NCBI RefSeq assembly: GCF_047496725.1
Contig: NC_132971.1
Span: 10,003,001-10,067,000 of the forward strand
Source of the DNA: Anoplolepis gracilipes
Taxonomy: Eukaryota; Arthropoda; Insecta; Hymenoptera; Formicidae
Length of the DNA: 64,000 bases
Direction of reading: 5' to 3'
In this document: one piece after another, positions 37,543 to 54,710 of the stretch
Numbering within the stretch: position 1 is the first letter of the stretch
Layout of the letters: each line of letters begins with the position of its first letter
Notes under the pieces: model-generated
Databases searched by the model: none
What the model was told of the DNA's origin: nothing
The model's input: the letters and a program-made list of their open reading frames with translations, nothing else
Made by a program: the position numbers and the translations under genes

Positions 37543-39085
37543 AAAGAATAATACACATATTGTTTTCGATAATGGGAGAATGTATCATTGGTATTTTTAT
37601 TGCTGATTTGTTGTAGAGGGAATGTACGATGTCTCTGTCAGTATGAAAAAATAATTGTTGAAGAGAATCTCAAAATAAACGCGAAAAGTAAAAGTTATAA
37701 TATCGAAACGAATTTATTTCTTTATTCCGTCAGCTATATATCTACGAGAATTAATTTTCATAAGATTATTTATATAGCTTTTGCGTCTATTTAAATATTT
37801 ATATTTATGGAAAGAGAATCGAGAACAATACGTCAAGAAAGTATATAGGAAAAAAAAACATAAATGAGAATAATGTATAACTATAAATGTTTTTTTTTTT
37901 TATAATCCTAATATAAAATGTAAATGTTCATAAAAATTCATAATGTATATTTGTACGCGATTTTTATTGTACACAATAGTCTCGTCTAATATTTTTCTCA
38001 TCTATATTCTCGAGTACTACATATTTACTATGAGATGATATTTATCCTCTGCCATAGTAATTTAATTAATCTTAATTTTTCAGTAATTTAATTAATCTGT
38101 TTAACAATGTTTGGAGTTACGGTCACGCGGAGTTTATTCGATGAAATTGTCGCACACTCACGTAATATATTATTATCTGTGTTTGCGCATAATGCGACAG
38201 TCGTTCGATACTTTTCTCAGCATTTTCCGATACTGCAAATTTTCTTACAGACGATATTTATTCTCAATAATTTTATTAATACGTTTAACAATACTTGGAA
38301 TCATGGTCGCGTAGAATTCACTTTAATAAAATTGCCGTGATACCCTATATTGTACACGATACGACAATCGTCCGATATTTTTCTCAACATTTTCCCGATA
38401 CTACATACATTTACATATATACTTGCAGGCGATATTTATTCTCAATAATTTAAAACTCTCTCACGATCGCGATGAAATCTTTACGCTTCACAAACGTCCC
38501 GCGCTAAACTTCTCAACTCTTGATTTCGCACGTGATCGTCAATTCCGGAAATTCAAGTTTGTGCTACTCGAATGAAATATAATTGTTACAACGAGAATTA
38601 CTCGAAATTAGTCGATTTCTATTACACGCGACATTAAATATACAGTGAATATAAACACGTGATATTAACGCACAAGTGAGAATCGCGAAAAGCTAAATCG
38701 CTAAATTAATCAACGATTTAGACAGTACCAACTGTCAGTAGAAACTTCCTCGAAAAATACGAGACCGTGTACAAAAAGGAAACAGGGGGGGGGGGGAGAA
38801 TTCTCGGAAACGAGCTAGCTCGTTTTATATACACGGTAGTGCGACAGAGTTGTATATGTGATGTATGATGTGCGTGCTGATCGTATATGCTGTTTAGAAA
38901 CGTGATGATGTAAAAATACATATGCATGTACATCAAATACAATTTCCGCGGAAATTGAAACAAAATACGTGTAAGGTCGATATTTATAGTCTATAGTTTT
39001 TATATTTAATTAAATGAAACGATGCGTTCAGGGTTTTTTCAGTTTTTTTTTTGGTCGATCAAAGAATAAATTTTATTAAAAGATT
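37543..39085. other. Intergenic, no supported gene
   Basis: Contains the 185-bp duplication at 38090-38458 and a G tract near 38787-38797; otherwise nothing recognised. Confidence 0.6.
38090..38458. repeat. Old tandem duplication, about 185-bp period
   Basis: ATTAATCTGTTTAACAATG at 38090 corresponds to ATTAATACGTTTAACAATA at about 38276, and both units end in CGATATTTATTCTCAATAAT. Intervening words (CGACAGTCGTTCGATA against CGACAATCGTCCGATA) also align. The units have diverged considerably. Confidence 0.75.
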
Positions 39086-39481
39086 TACTCAAAAAAATAT
39101 TTGGTTAATGTAGATAGATTTCTAGATGTCTCAATTAAAATTTATCGCTACTTTTTGTATCTGTTAGAATATTGTTTGTCACGTATAGAATTTATAACAA
39201 CAATATTCTAGCAATACCTCTAGAAAATTTAAATTCCATTGCCAAATATTAATCACAAATATAATTGTCCTTGACAATAGGCCTTAAAGGTAGGTATCAC
39301 AGAAAAATTTTCCGTCTAAATTACACTAATAGTACAGATATAAATTCTGTCTCTGCCATTTAAATTGATTAAGTGTAAATATATGCAGTATCACACAGTA
39401 TTTGCTAATAATTTATCTATTTCAGTGAATTTTTTACACCTAGAAAATTTTTCTTGAAGTTGCAAGATCATTTTTTAAGTG
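39086..39481. mobile_element. CACTC-terminus MITE, copy 3
   Basis: Aligns over its whole length with 22901-23296 and 28116-28496. Its ends have mutated (TACTC and AAGTG), so it is probably an older copy or one no longer mobile. Confidence 0.8.
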
Positions 39482-42232
39482 ATTATTTCGAATGTACACA
39501 TAATTTCGAAACACTAAAGTTCCACGTTTGAACGAGACAACTATGAGTATTGTGACAATTAGTAATTTTCATTATTTTTTTGCACACGTAAATTGGCGTG
39601 GTATTAATTGATCATTATATTTAAAATACAGTATTCGAAATTGTCAATTAATACGGTTGTAACGTGTTTGAGAAATGATGGACTTTATATTTTCTCGTGC
39701 AAATACACATAAATATTACATATAAATTATACCATTTATATAAAAATTAATAAATTATATAAAAAATCGACACAGATTCTTTTCTCAACTAAACTTATTC
39801 GTGTAAGAGGTGCTCATTTATAAAGAACGATATTAAGGTTCGGTCTCCATCCCTCGAAAATATGCGCAAGTTTTAATAAGATCGGAGAAGGGCCCTTGTC
39901 TACTCTCTCTCCCTCTCTCAACACTTACCTTTATTTCTTGAGATTAATTTAAGTAAAATTAATACGTAAGAAGAATGTTCTGCAATCTGTTTTGGTATAT
40001 ACTCGATTATTAATGAAAACGCATAAAACTCACCGGTTACTAAAACGGTAAAATATGGGCGTATCTGGAGGTAATATCTCTTGATATATAAGTACAATTA
40101 ATGTCGGAATAAAGTTAAGACGGGGGAACGGGGGGAGGGGGCGGATAAAAACGTTTAAATCCACCGCATTCTCTCGGTTGCCCCAGAGATGAAAACTTTT
40201 ATCGCGCTTGATATTGCGATAAGGATTCACACACCATACACGTTATGCCGACACTTGGCTATTGTCGAGAAAGAATTCTATAGACGGTGACGCGATACAG
40301 AACGCGAGGGAGAAAGAAAGAAAAAAAAAAAAAAGGACCATTAGACTTTTTGTTAAGACACTTCCCTACGGACAACACGGTTGCAAATATTCTTTCCCGT
40401 TCTGCGGGTATATATATATATGACCTATTTTTTGAATTTTTTTTTTTTTTTTATTTCTTCATACAAATGTTACACAATTGCTTCGGAGACACGTGGAAGC
40501 TAAACCGGAATAATATGTATATAGTCGGAAACGTAATACATCAGGCGGGACATATTTTTCCGATATTTCACTTTGATATCTCGGATATCTCGTCGATATA
40601 TCGTGTCGACGAGAGAAGAAATCAATGGATGGTCCCCTGCATCTATTGCATCCCACGCGAGATTGATTTATTCATCGTAAAGTTACTTCGACGTGTATTT
40701 TAAACGTGCGCATGCGAATTATAACCAATGCCATACAATGAGCTGTCCGGAACGCTTCCGATCAATATTTTGAGGATTTCTAAAAATGTTTTCGTGACAT
40801 GAATTTGCTTTCAGATCTGTATATAGGTATGATAATCCTCAGGTGTCATCCAATGCGATATTTAATTTCTTCGTAGAAAAAAAGGAGAATTGAAGTGAAA
40901 AAATATATTCTCTACGACACATCAATCTCTCAATTTTATTTTTGATGTTTGTTATCGGAATTGCGATTTCTATCAAATTGTCATACTTTAAGAGAAAGTC
41001 GATAACGAATAAAAATTGAAATATATAGTGGATATAACAAGGAAATGTTTGCAACATTGATATACACATTTTTATAACTCTCCTCTTATTCCACTTATCA
41101 CATGTAATTTTGATATTTTCTGTTATTTTTCTACGTAACGTTTAGACGTTTCGCGTCACTCCAGATTAGTCCAATCTTCCTCCTCCTCTCGCATCTGTTA
41201 CGTTTAAATATAATAATATTATCCGTCACTTGTGTGCCATTTATTTAATTTTGTTTCCCTTCCCTGGAAAGTCGGTGTATTAGCGGTTGCACAGACTGCT
41301 TCTCTCTATTTAATCTTCATTTCTCATCACATTATCACATGGCATACAGCAAAGCTAAGCACGAAGGTACACATTTACTCGAGAACGAAAGAGATAAGAG
41401 ACTAGATGTGTGATTAGTAGTCTAGTCTGCTGTTGTATTCGTGATGCTGGTTAAAAATTTAATATATATTTGTTTAAATAAATTTAATTTATTTATTTAA
41501 TGTTTAACATTTATAATTTGGACTTGATATTCTCTTCAAATAAAAATAATGGTAATTCTTTATTAAAATTTATGTAATATTTTTATAGGATGTTTTGCAA
41601 CTGCAAAATAACATTTACATGTACATCTGTGGAATCAATTAAAAAAAAAAGAATTTGAAAAATTATTTGTTAAAATGTGTTGTACAATACTTTTAAATGT
41701 ATAATGCAAAAGAAACGGGTATGAAATATACAATGATAATTAAAAAGAAGAAATACGATTGACTAATAAAAGTAACGCAATGAAAAGTAAACGAGGGAAT
41801 GATGAACCTTTTGTTTTCAACTTTTGTTACTATTTTCCGAATAAATCTATCCAATATTTCTCAATGAAAATAATAATTGTAAGGCTGTATATTTTCAAAT
41901 AGAATAAATGTGATTTGCAAAATAGACTTTTCTCTTCTCGAATTAAATACGAAAAAAAGAAAATGTGAGTATAAATGTAAAACTACGTGGACTACAGAAT
42001 TGCAATCTTCCTTAGGCACGAATTGCGTTCTATTATGATACATAAAAATGATTATAAACATGCAATTTAACAAATAATTTTTCTACATGTTTTTTTCGAT
42101 TGATTCCACATATGTATATATAAATTCATTATTTTTTTAGTTTTAATAAAACACCAAATAAAAATACTCAAAAATGCAATTGCGATACAATTATTATTTC
42201 CGGTAATATTTTGCCAGATATTACATATGTCA
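39482..42232. other. Intergenic, no supported gene
   Basis: AT-rich, with short CT runs near 39904-39920. Small open frames show no supportive feature. Confidence 0.6.
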
Positions 42233-42801
42233 CACAGTTGGAAAATTTGTGTTAAATTTAACACAAATCGCAAACGGTCTACAGAAATTTTTCTGTTAAT
42301 TTAACATATTAGGTACATGTTAAACAGTAATATTATGTTATATTTTAACATAAAAATAAATGTCAATTTCGTTTGACATAATATTTGTGTGTAAATTTAA
42401 TGAGAAAATAATGTTAAAGTAATACGTTATACATGTTACTTTGATATTATTATAATGTTAATGTGAGACACACGTCAAAACAGTTCAGTCAAGTCGAGAT
42501 CGTTGAGACACGTGACAGGTATTACTAATCACTCTTATATCATATTGTAGAATAAACTCAACATTTTTTCTGTAAATTTTAACAGACACAATTCTGTCAC
42601 TAATAATTCGAAACATAATGTGAAATTAAAAATACGTGCACATTATATTATTTTTATACTCTTTTTCAGTTATTTTAATAATTTAACTGGCTTGAATTAA
42701 CAGAACTGTAATATGTTAAATTGACAAGTAAATGTGTCGAGTTTTAACATAAAAAATTTTAACTATCAAAAATTTTTAACAACACAAATTTTCCAACTGT
42801 G
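42233..42801. mobile_element. 569-bp element with exact 21-bp inverted termini
   Basis: CACAGTTGGAAAATTTGTGT at 42233 is exactly mirrored by the right end at 42801. The interior is rich in TTAACAT and TTTAACA words and has no transposase frame. The target duplication is uncertain (CA on both sides, or an element extended by CA). Confidence 0.8.
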
Positions 42802-48186
<5,385 letters not shown>

Positions 48187-48224
48187 GTATACTTAATATA
48201 AATACACCCTTATATGTGTATTTA

Positions 48225-48411
48225 CAGGATGGTCATTTCAAATAATGCATTTTGATTTTGCCAAAAGTGATTTAGAAAAAGAAGTTTCGAATCAAACCTC
48301 GCAGACCTTTCAAGGAAAAAATGCCTCTCGCGTATTAGATTCAAAATTTTATTTTAAGCTTTCTTTTCTGGAAAATCAATAACTTCAGCGAAATTAAAAT
48401 GCGCCATCCTG
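48225..48411. mobile_element. Short MITE with CAGGATGG termini and TA target duplication
   Basis: CAGGATGG at 48225 is mirrored by CCATCCTG ending at 48411, and both ends are flanked by TA. A further GCATTTT(G/A)ATTT stretch is inverted inside each end. No coding capacity. It probably belongs to the Tc1/mariner-like group by its TA flanks. It abuts the end of the AC tract region. Confidence 0.6.
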
Positions 48412-48502
48412 TATGTACTTCGTTTTTTTTTATTATATTATATTCACAGATTCAAACAATTTTAGACAGAGCTCATCAGTGTACACTAAACAGCACACAC
48501 AC

Positions 48503-48704
48503 TCTGTCTATACAATCGAATGTATAATAAATACAGCACCTCGTTCAAGGATAATTAAAAAGGATCACTCTTTCGGATAATTGTATAGACTACGTAGAAG
48601 AAGTCTGTCTATACAATCGAATGTATAATAAATACAGCACCTCGTTCAAGGATAATTAAAAAGGATCACTCTTTCGGATAATTGTATAGACTACGTAGAA
48701 GAAG
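48503..48704. repeat. Perfect tandem duplication, two 101-bp units
   Basis: The unit beginning TCTGTCTATACAATCG at 48503 is repeated at 48604 with no difference seen across its length. The inner part is itself partly palindromic: TCTATACAAT near the start and ATTGTATAGA near the end of each unit. Identity implies a very recent duplication or an assembly artefact; it lies only 330 bp from the AC tract. Confidence 0.93.
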
Positions 48705-51094
48705 AAAAAAACAATTACTAAAAAAATTAGTTTTCTAAAAAAGATTTCCACGTGTCAAATATTTACTATACGAATGATTGAAAAAGTGATCCTTTAATTG
48801 TTTCGAACGTATTTTTTGTTTAATATAAAAGATTACAACGAAAAATAGTGATGAAATCTAACTCGATATTAATTATATATGACGTCATTTTATGACAGTT
48901 TAACAGATTGCATGCTAATAGCTGCGTGAAAGACTTTGCAGAGCACTTGTGTAACACAGATAATATACCCAAAAAGTAATTAACATCTCAAGTTATTACA
49001 TTCAAAGGATAATCTGAGATTTTGTATAACAGCAGGTTTTTTTTACGTACCACAATTCTGCGCGCAGTATAATTAATTGCATGTAATAAGGCTGCCTTGA
49101 CACAATATGTTTGTGCTAATATGTTAATAGTGTACATCCGTAAAAGAGAAAAATTGCCTATATAGTCTATCTAACAAAGAAAGTTTATAATCCTATATAT
49201 AGAAATAGCGTAAAGTGTAAGGAAAGAAAAAACTTGTATATTATAAAATAATGAAAAAATTTAATTTGTGCAAGGGCGTGCGAACGTGGGTAATGTGTGA
49301 TCGCGCAAATTAATTATTCTCTTCATAAGATTAACATACACAGATTATACACGCGATCTGCATACAAGACGCGGGTACAAAGAATCAAAATTTTTCACAC
49401 GAATGAGAAATAATCTCAGATTAAGTCATTTCGAAATACATAACATTAATTTTAAGCGTATATAATAGCGCACACATAGAGATGCTCTCTTAAATATATA
49501 AAGTATATAGATTTTCTTTTACATTTAAACACTAATGTAGGCCATATTATTTTAGTATATAAAAAGGTCTGATATATACGCACGCGCATGTGCATCCGAG
49601 AATAAAAAATGAATTAGTTATTTAAAAAATATCAAAGCATAACAAATTTATAGACAATATAAATAAATTTATTGACAACAAAAATCGTAGATTAATGAAT
49701 AATTATAAGTAAAGGGATTTACATAGAGATTTAATTATATGGCATCCGAAATATTTTCAATCGATGATCCAAGTTATAAGATATAATTTAGTTTCTTCTA
49801 CTAATAAATAGAACAAAAAGATAAATAATTATCCTCTCAATACTTTCAAATTCGAAAAATTTAAATGTTTCAGTTTTAACATTGTCGAATATATATCAGT
49901 TTTTTCTTATGTTAAAAATACAATATATGTATGTATATGTTTGTAAATAATTGCTTAAAAAATAGAAATAATTCTTATTATATTTCGATTTAACTGAATT
50001 TTTAAAGCATCTAATGTGAAATTGGTAAAAAAAAATAATTTTTATAATGATTGACAAAATCACAAATGTATTTTGATGAAATAATAAAAGTTATTCGTAT
50101 GACATATATATACACATATCCATACACACATATCCTTTCTATTTTTTAATTAAAGATAATCTTATTAACGTAATATCCCATCATAAGTTCTTTTTTTATA
50201 TCAGACCTCTATGTACCAAAATCAATAATTCGTAGCAAAGGTAATTGCTACCTTTATATATTTTATATATTTCTTATATTCAAATAACTTATCAACAACT
50301 AATGATACCTTTGATAATAAAACGAGAATCTTTATTAACATAAGAATTAAATAAGGCGATATTTTTATATAACTGTGAAACGATTAACACGCAATGAATA
50401 ACTGAATAATGTAACAATATCATTAATAAAACTTGTCTATATAATAAATATTTTATAATTTTAGTTGATCATTTATTTGAAGAATTAACTAATAATCGCG
50501 TGCGTCAATATTAAATTTTTAATTTTTTTATTTTATAATACATAAAAAATAAAATAATATATACTGTTTTATTTTTATTAATTAATTACGCAATTAATTA
50601 ATGTAATCAAGTCTCATAAATATATTTCTAGTGTAGAAAAATGGAAGGGTTCAAGTCACAAAAGGATACACATTTAATGTGCTCAATTTTAGAAAACGTG
50701 AAATGTGTGAAGAGAATATATTCGACTATAAGAGAAATGAAGGACGATATCATAATAAAAATAAATACGCTTAAAGCTATAATAACTATTTGAAAAGTGA
50801 GCTCGATATACGGTGAGTCGATATACGAAACCATTATAGTCATTTTATGACAAAGATCTCTCTTTCATGGAGAAGAGTAAAAAACTCTTCTAATATTATG
50901 CAATATTATGTGCAATAAAAAACGTTCAATTCCATTTTTTTTCAATGGTAGAAAATTGATGTGTACGCACGGGTAGAGACGTGGTCTCAATTTATCATGT
51001 AGAGGATGAACAGTCAATATATCTCCGACACTCCTCTTTTTGCCACAAATATCATAATAAATTAATCCTGAACTATAGATTCGAAAATTCGAAT
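48705..51094. other. Intergenic, no supported gene
   Basis: Strongly AT-rich. Possibly includes distal 3' UTR of the M-Ras gene at its right end. No repeat or gene was recognised. Confidence 0.55.
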
Positions 51095-51100
51095 TTTATT
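51095..51100 (-). terminator. Candidate polyadenylation signal of the M-Ras gene
   Basis: The minus strand reads AATAAA about 360 bases past the M-Ras stop codon. It is the first clear canonical hexamer noticed downstream, but AT-rich DNA produces this motif often, so it is only a candidate. Confidence 0.3.
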
Positions 51101-51460
51101 TTCGCGATACAGATGTCAGAGTTCTCTTGTTTCGCATTGACACGCTCTCTGTGATACTTATTCTCCACAGATGTAACATCCACAGAGTACAAAGCTAAAG
51201 ATACTACTCATAGCAGTTATTAACGCTATGACATAAAGCAGGAGGAGCGGAAGGTAAAAAGATAAAGTGAAAAGAAAGTAAAAAAAGATAGTCACAGATA
51301 TCTTTTATACCTGGGGAACGGAAGAATCGTTCTTTTTGATGAATCCCCTAAACTGAAGGACAAATTCTCTCGGAATTAAAGGCGTTGCACGAATACGATG
51401 CAGCACCATGGTCCTTAGGTTCTTACACAACTGTGTGTACATATACTCTGTCTTTGTAAC

Positions 51461-52313
51461 TTATAAAATGTTACATTTTCTCGAACGCCGTCGTTTTCTT
51501 TGATTTTTCTCCAATTCGGCTGGTGGTTGATTTTTGATAATACGAACAACCTTGAATAAACATCACAAGCCTTTATATTATTCGAATAATATAAATAATA
51601 TTTTCATCTATCATTTTTACCTCGTGAAATGCAGCATCTACATTCAAGGGTGGATCTTTGGCAGAAGTTTCAATATAAGGTATGCCCAAACGATGAGCCA
51701 ATTCTCTCCCCTGTTCCTCTGTGACTTTCCTCAAATGCACTAGGTCAACTTTATTGGCCACCAATAGCATAGGATAAACATCTCTGTCTTTCACTCGTAG
51801 AATTTGAGTATGAAAATTGACAATGTTTTGATAAGACTGTTTATCTGTCACAGAATATACCAAAAGAAACCCATCACCTTTACGCATGTATTGTTCACGC
51901 ATAGCACTAAATTCTTCTTGACCAGCTGTATCCAACACTGTAAGAACACATGGTTTCATTAGAGAAATCACTCGTAATGTTTCATATTTCTGATAATCTT
52001 TCATTACCATCATTTCTTAATTACTCAATCTTTGTTATCGAAAATAAGTAAAAACAAATCAGTACAGCTCATCGATAATCAAGTATTTAGATATATAAGA
52101 TACTTAGAAAAAAAAATTTTTACCATCCAAGATACACCACTGCTTGTCTATCTCTGTGTGTTGAATGTAACTATCCTCGATAGTTGGATCATAATCCGCG
52201 ACAAACAGTTTCTGAAAAAACTGTATTGTAAGGGCACTCTTGCCGACTCCTCCATCTCCAACGACGACCAGCTTAAAGGTCATAAGGTTGTCATTATTAG
52301 GAGGACGTGTCAT
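51461..52313 (-). CDS. MRAS: M-Ras-type small GTPase, three coding exons, complete
   Basis: Ras-family GTP-binding switch; M-Ras proteins act at the inner plasma membrane and, with SHOC2 and PP1, promote RAF activation (known for the family). Coding exons on the minus strand are 52313-52124, 51937-51621 and 51550-51461, joined in frame at GT/AG sites to give 198 residues (human M-Ras has 208). Visible motifs are the P-loop GDGGVGKS (19-26), effector region DPTIEDSY (42-49), DTAGQ (66-70), NKVD (125-128), TSAK (154-157), an Arg/Lys-rich tail and a final CNIL box (195-198). Leu in the last position suggests geranylgeranylation. The DNL and VTDK-type stretches favour M-Ras over R-Ras or H-Ras. 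The start is the first ATG after an in-frame TGA upstream in the same open stretch; -3 is a purine. It faces EFTUD2 head to head. No broken or missing key residue was seen. Confidence 0.95.
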
Positions 52314-53014
52314 TCCGCCTCTGGATCGTCCACTCCTTCGCCCGCTACTGTTCCTGCGTCTGCCTATTCTGCCAACTCTTCTAACGTATCTCTTTGGCAG
52401 TGTAACCGCTCGTGGGATGGTAAATTGTTTCGTCGACCCGAGAGATTCTGTGATAATCAACAATACAATTGTTCGGATCTCCAGCGACGAAAATGCGTTG
52501 GAATTTTTTCGTTTACGTATAAAGAAGCGAAAATCGCGGCATCATCGACCACATTAGCAGGTGTGTCAATCGCAACGATGCAAAAGTAAACTTGTTTTTA
52601 GAGATCCTCTTCGGATCTCTCTTCGTTCAACAGACGCTTTGCAACTTTACGGTCTACGATTCACGCGTAATAATAGACGGAATATTATCGTGTTTCGTGC
52701 AAAAATAAAGAATCGAATCCCATAACGAGGTATCGCTCACCTTACATGATCTGCCACTTCTGCCTTCTCGTCCTGGCAGCTGTCAATTCACAGATATGTA
52801 CCGTGTGCAAATATATCCGCGCGTGTGTGCGTAAAGTGTTTTACACAACGACAGAAGCGCGTACTAAACACACATACACGTGTGCACTCTCACGCACAAC
52901 ACATGCAACGGAGACGCGTGCGCGCAGTACCTTATGTCAAACATCATCGACATAAAGTGCGTTGCAGTTGCAAGCGTTATAAGTAACGCCACCACAAATT
53001 TCTATATAATATTA

Positions 53015-53143
53015 AGTCGTGATTACACTATATTGGACATTGGGAACCAACCAATCACAGCAAAGCAACCTTTGGTTTGTTCCCAATGTCCAATAGTAAC
53101 CCTAACCGCAACCGAACCCGCAACCTATAGTGTAATCACGGCT
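53015..53143. mobile_element. 129-bp MITE with TTA target duplication
   Basis: AGTCGTGATTACACTATA and (inverted) AGCCGTGATTACACTATA are bordered by TTA on both sides (53012-53014 and 53144-53146). Inner arms pair through TTGGACATTGGGAAC, but the right arm carries an extra segment (about 53097-53125). A 3-bp TTA duplication fits PIF/Harbinger-like elements. Related termini occur at 62643-63505. Confidence 0.78.
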
Positions 53144-53184
53144 TTAGACTGCTAACTCCCTAGATTTTGCTTATATGTATAAAA

Positions 53185-53303
53185 GGCGCGTTCGGGGAGA
53201 CGCTATTAGCGCTAACAGCGTCGTTCTATCTTTGTTCAACTTTTAATGAGTGACAAAGATAGAATGACACTGTTAGCGCTAATAGTGTCTCCTCGAACGC
53301 GCC
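53185..53303. mobile_element. 119-bp hairpin MITE
   Basis: GGCGCGTTCGGGGAGACGCT at the left is mirrored by the right arm (GGCGCGTTCGAGGAGACACT inverted), and pairing continues through ATTAGCGCTAACAG to TCTATCTTTGT. The loop is about 16 bp. Non-coding. Confidence 0.85.
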
Positions 53304-53333
53304 CAAAGTGTCCTCGAATTTTATGTACTAATA

Positions 53334-53362
53334 GCGCGTTCGGGGAGATACTATTAGCGCTA
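53334..53362. mobile_element. Solo arm of the hairpin MITE
   Basis: GCGCGTTCGGGGAGATACTATTAGCGCTAA-like sequence repeats the left arm of 53185-53303 about 30 bp beyond it, with no partner arm. Confidence 0.75.
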
Positions 53363-53369
53363 AGGTGAC

Positions 53370-53621
53370 CCTTTCTGCGCATGCGTTGACATGTGCCGAC
53401 GCCATTATGATCAGTACATGTATGTACTTCTAACCTGCTTTCGGTCTCTAATTCTTGTCAGAACACATGTCGTGTTAATAAAAAAAGGAAGAAATATAAA
53501 TATTAAATTATAGAATACAAATGTGCAGTTATTTTATATCTTTTATATAAGCTTGTTTATCATACTTAGTATGTATATATATGCGTGCAACACGCGCCTT
53601 CACAGCGCATGCGCAGAAAGG
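53370..53621. repeat. Inverted repeat with CTTTCTGCGCATGCG ends
   Basis: CCTTTCTGCGCATGCG at 53370 is mirrored by CGCATGCGCAGAAAGG ending at 53621. It could be another MITE or two NRF-1-like sites in opposite context; no target duplication was seen. Confidence 0.55.
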
Positions 53622-53711
53622 AATGTCATACATACTTATTTGTACATAAAATTAGAGCTGCCTTATACATAAGAAGTTAGCAGTCTAGTATTATATAGAA
53701 GTCTGTGAACG

Positions 53712-53898
53712 CCACAGTTAGGGCTATCGCACACAAAATGCATAAGCTACATGTGCATAGCATAAGATCGTATGGACCAATGAGCATCGAGTATTAAGTC
53801 GCCATATTGATTTACATAATATTATTATTGGTCCATACGATCTTATGCTATGCATATGTAGCTTATGCATTTTGTGTGCGATAGCCCTTAAACTGTGG
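53712..53898. mobile_element. 187-bp foldback MITE
   Basis: CCACAGTT ends enclose arms starting GGGCTATCGCACACAAAATG that pair over about 60 bp with very few mismatches, down to GGTCCATACGATC. Possible AACG flanks on both sides. Non-coding. Confidence 0.85.
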
Positions 53899-54123
53899 TA
53901 ACGCACCATAGATTGTTGGACAAGCTCGCTTTTTCGCGCATGCGTGCTGAATGTGCATCAAAATCTCTCGGGTATGGCTCCCGTTTCATTATTTTTAAAA
54001 GTTATTTAGAAAATTAATTAAAAACATAAAATAAAAAAATAATGCATTATATTACACCAATTATATTAATTTATTTACTTATGTCAAAACTGAACGGTCT
54101 ATGCGTGCGTAATTGGCTGTAAT

Positions 54124-54137
54124 TATTGTTGCGCATG
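54124..54137. promoter_or_regulatory. NRF-1/ewg-like palindromic site upstream of EFTUD2
   Basis: TTGCGCATGCGCAA matches the full NRF-1 palindrome (TGCGCATGCGCA core) about 590 bp before the EFTUD2 start codon. Related cores lie at about 53376, 53606 and 53936. Binding is inferred from motif only. Confidence 0.5.
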
Positions 54138-54670
54138 CGCAAAAGAGCCCTCTAGCCAATCAAATTATAGTTCTCATATTGAAAGTTTCTCCATTTTCTA
54201 TATTCATAGGGATCAAATAAGTTAGTACCAACTTCTCACATCTTTAGATTGGTAATATGTTAGTACAATATTGCCACAAATTTCAGAAGAGAGAGAAATA
54301 TACTCGTTGCCGGTGTTGATAGTTATTTGTAGGTTATGTTGACGAATGCGTAGTTTATTATTTTATATATATTTGTGTGTTTAAAGTTGTAATAAAATAA
54401 CAATAATAATCGAAAGTAGAGCAAACAAATGTACGTGCGTATCTATACATTTCTTAAAATTTTAATTTATATTATTATTAATATATTTTACTCCTAATCG
54501 TAAAGTTTACATCATGTAATAAAGTGCGCTAAATGTTAATAATAATTAAATAGTAATATTGATTATTATTTATCTTATTCTCTTATCTGAATAAAAAATG
54601 ATTACATAAATGTGTCTTTATAAAAGTTGAAATAACAGAAAAATAATTTTCAATTCTTTTTTTTTAATCA

Positions 54671-54710
54671 GATATCAAAAGGCAGAAACTGAGTTGATAG
54701 AAATATCAAA
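54671..54710 (+). other. 5' UTR part of the EFTUD2 start exon, with upstream acceptor
   Basis: A run of T residues ending in AATCAG sits just before 54672 and looks like a splice acceptor 39 bases ahead of the EFTUD2 ATG. This implies a separate non-coding first exon somewhere in roughly 54.15-54.45 kb. Several weak GT donors exist there and none could be chosen with confidence. Confidence 0.5.

Larger units (their letters stand above)
52314..54670. promoter_or_regulatory. Shared upstream region of MRAS and EFTUD2
   Basis: The two genes diverge from this 2.4-kb interval, which must hold both promoters and 5' UTRs. It contains three foldback MITEs, a solo MITE arm and four GCGCATGC-core palindromes resembling NRF-1/ewg sites. 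No other gene was recognised. The exact transcription starts are not visible. Confidence 0.6.

Noticed and set aside
52314..52463. 50-residue Arg-rich N-terminal extension of the M-Ras frame
   Set aside because: The upstream start would be TTG, not ATG; no in-frame ATG occurs between an upstream TGA and the chosen start at 52313.
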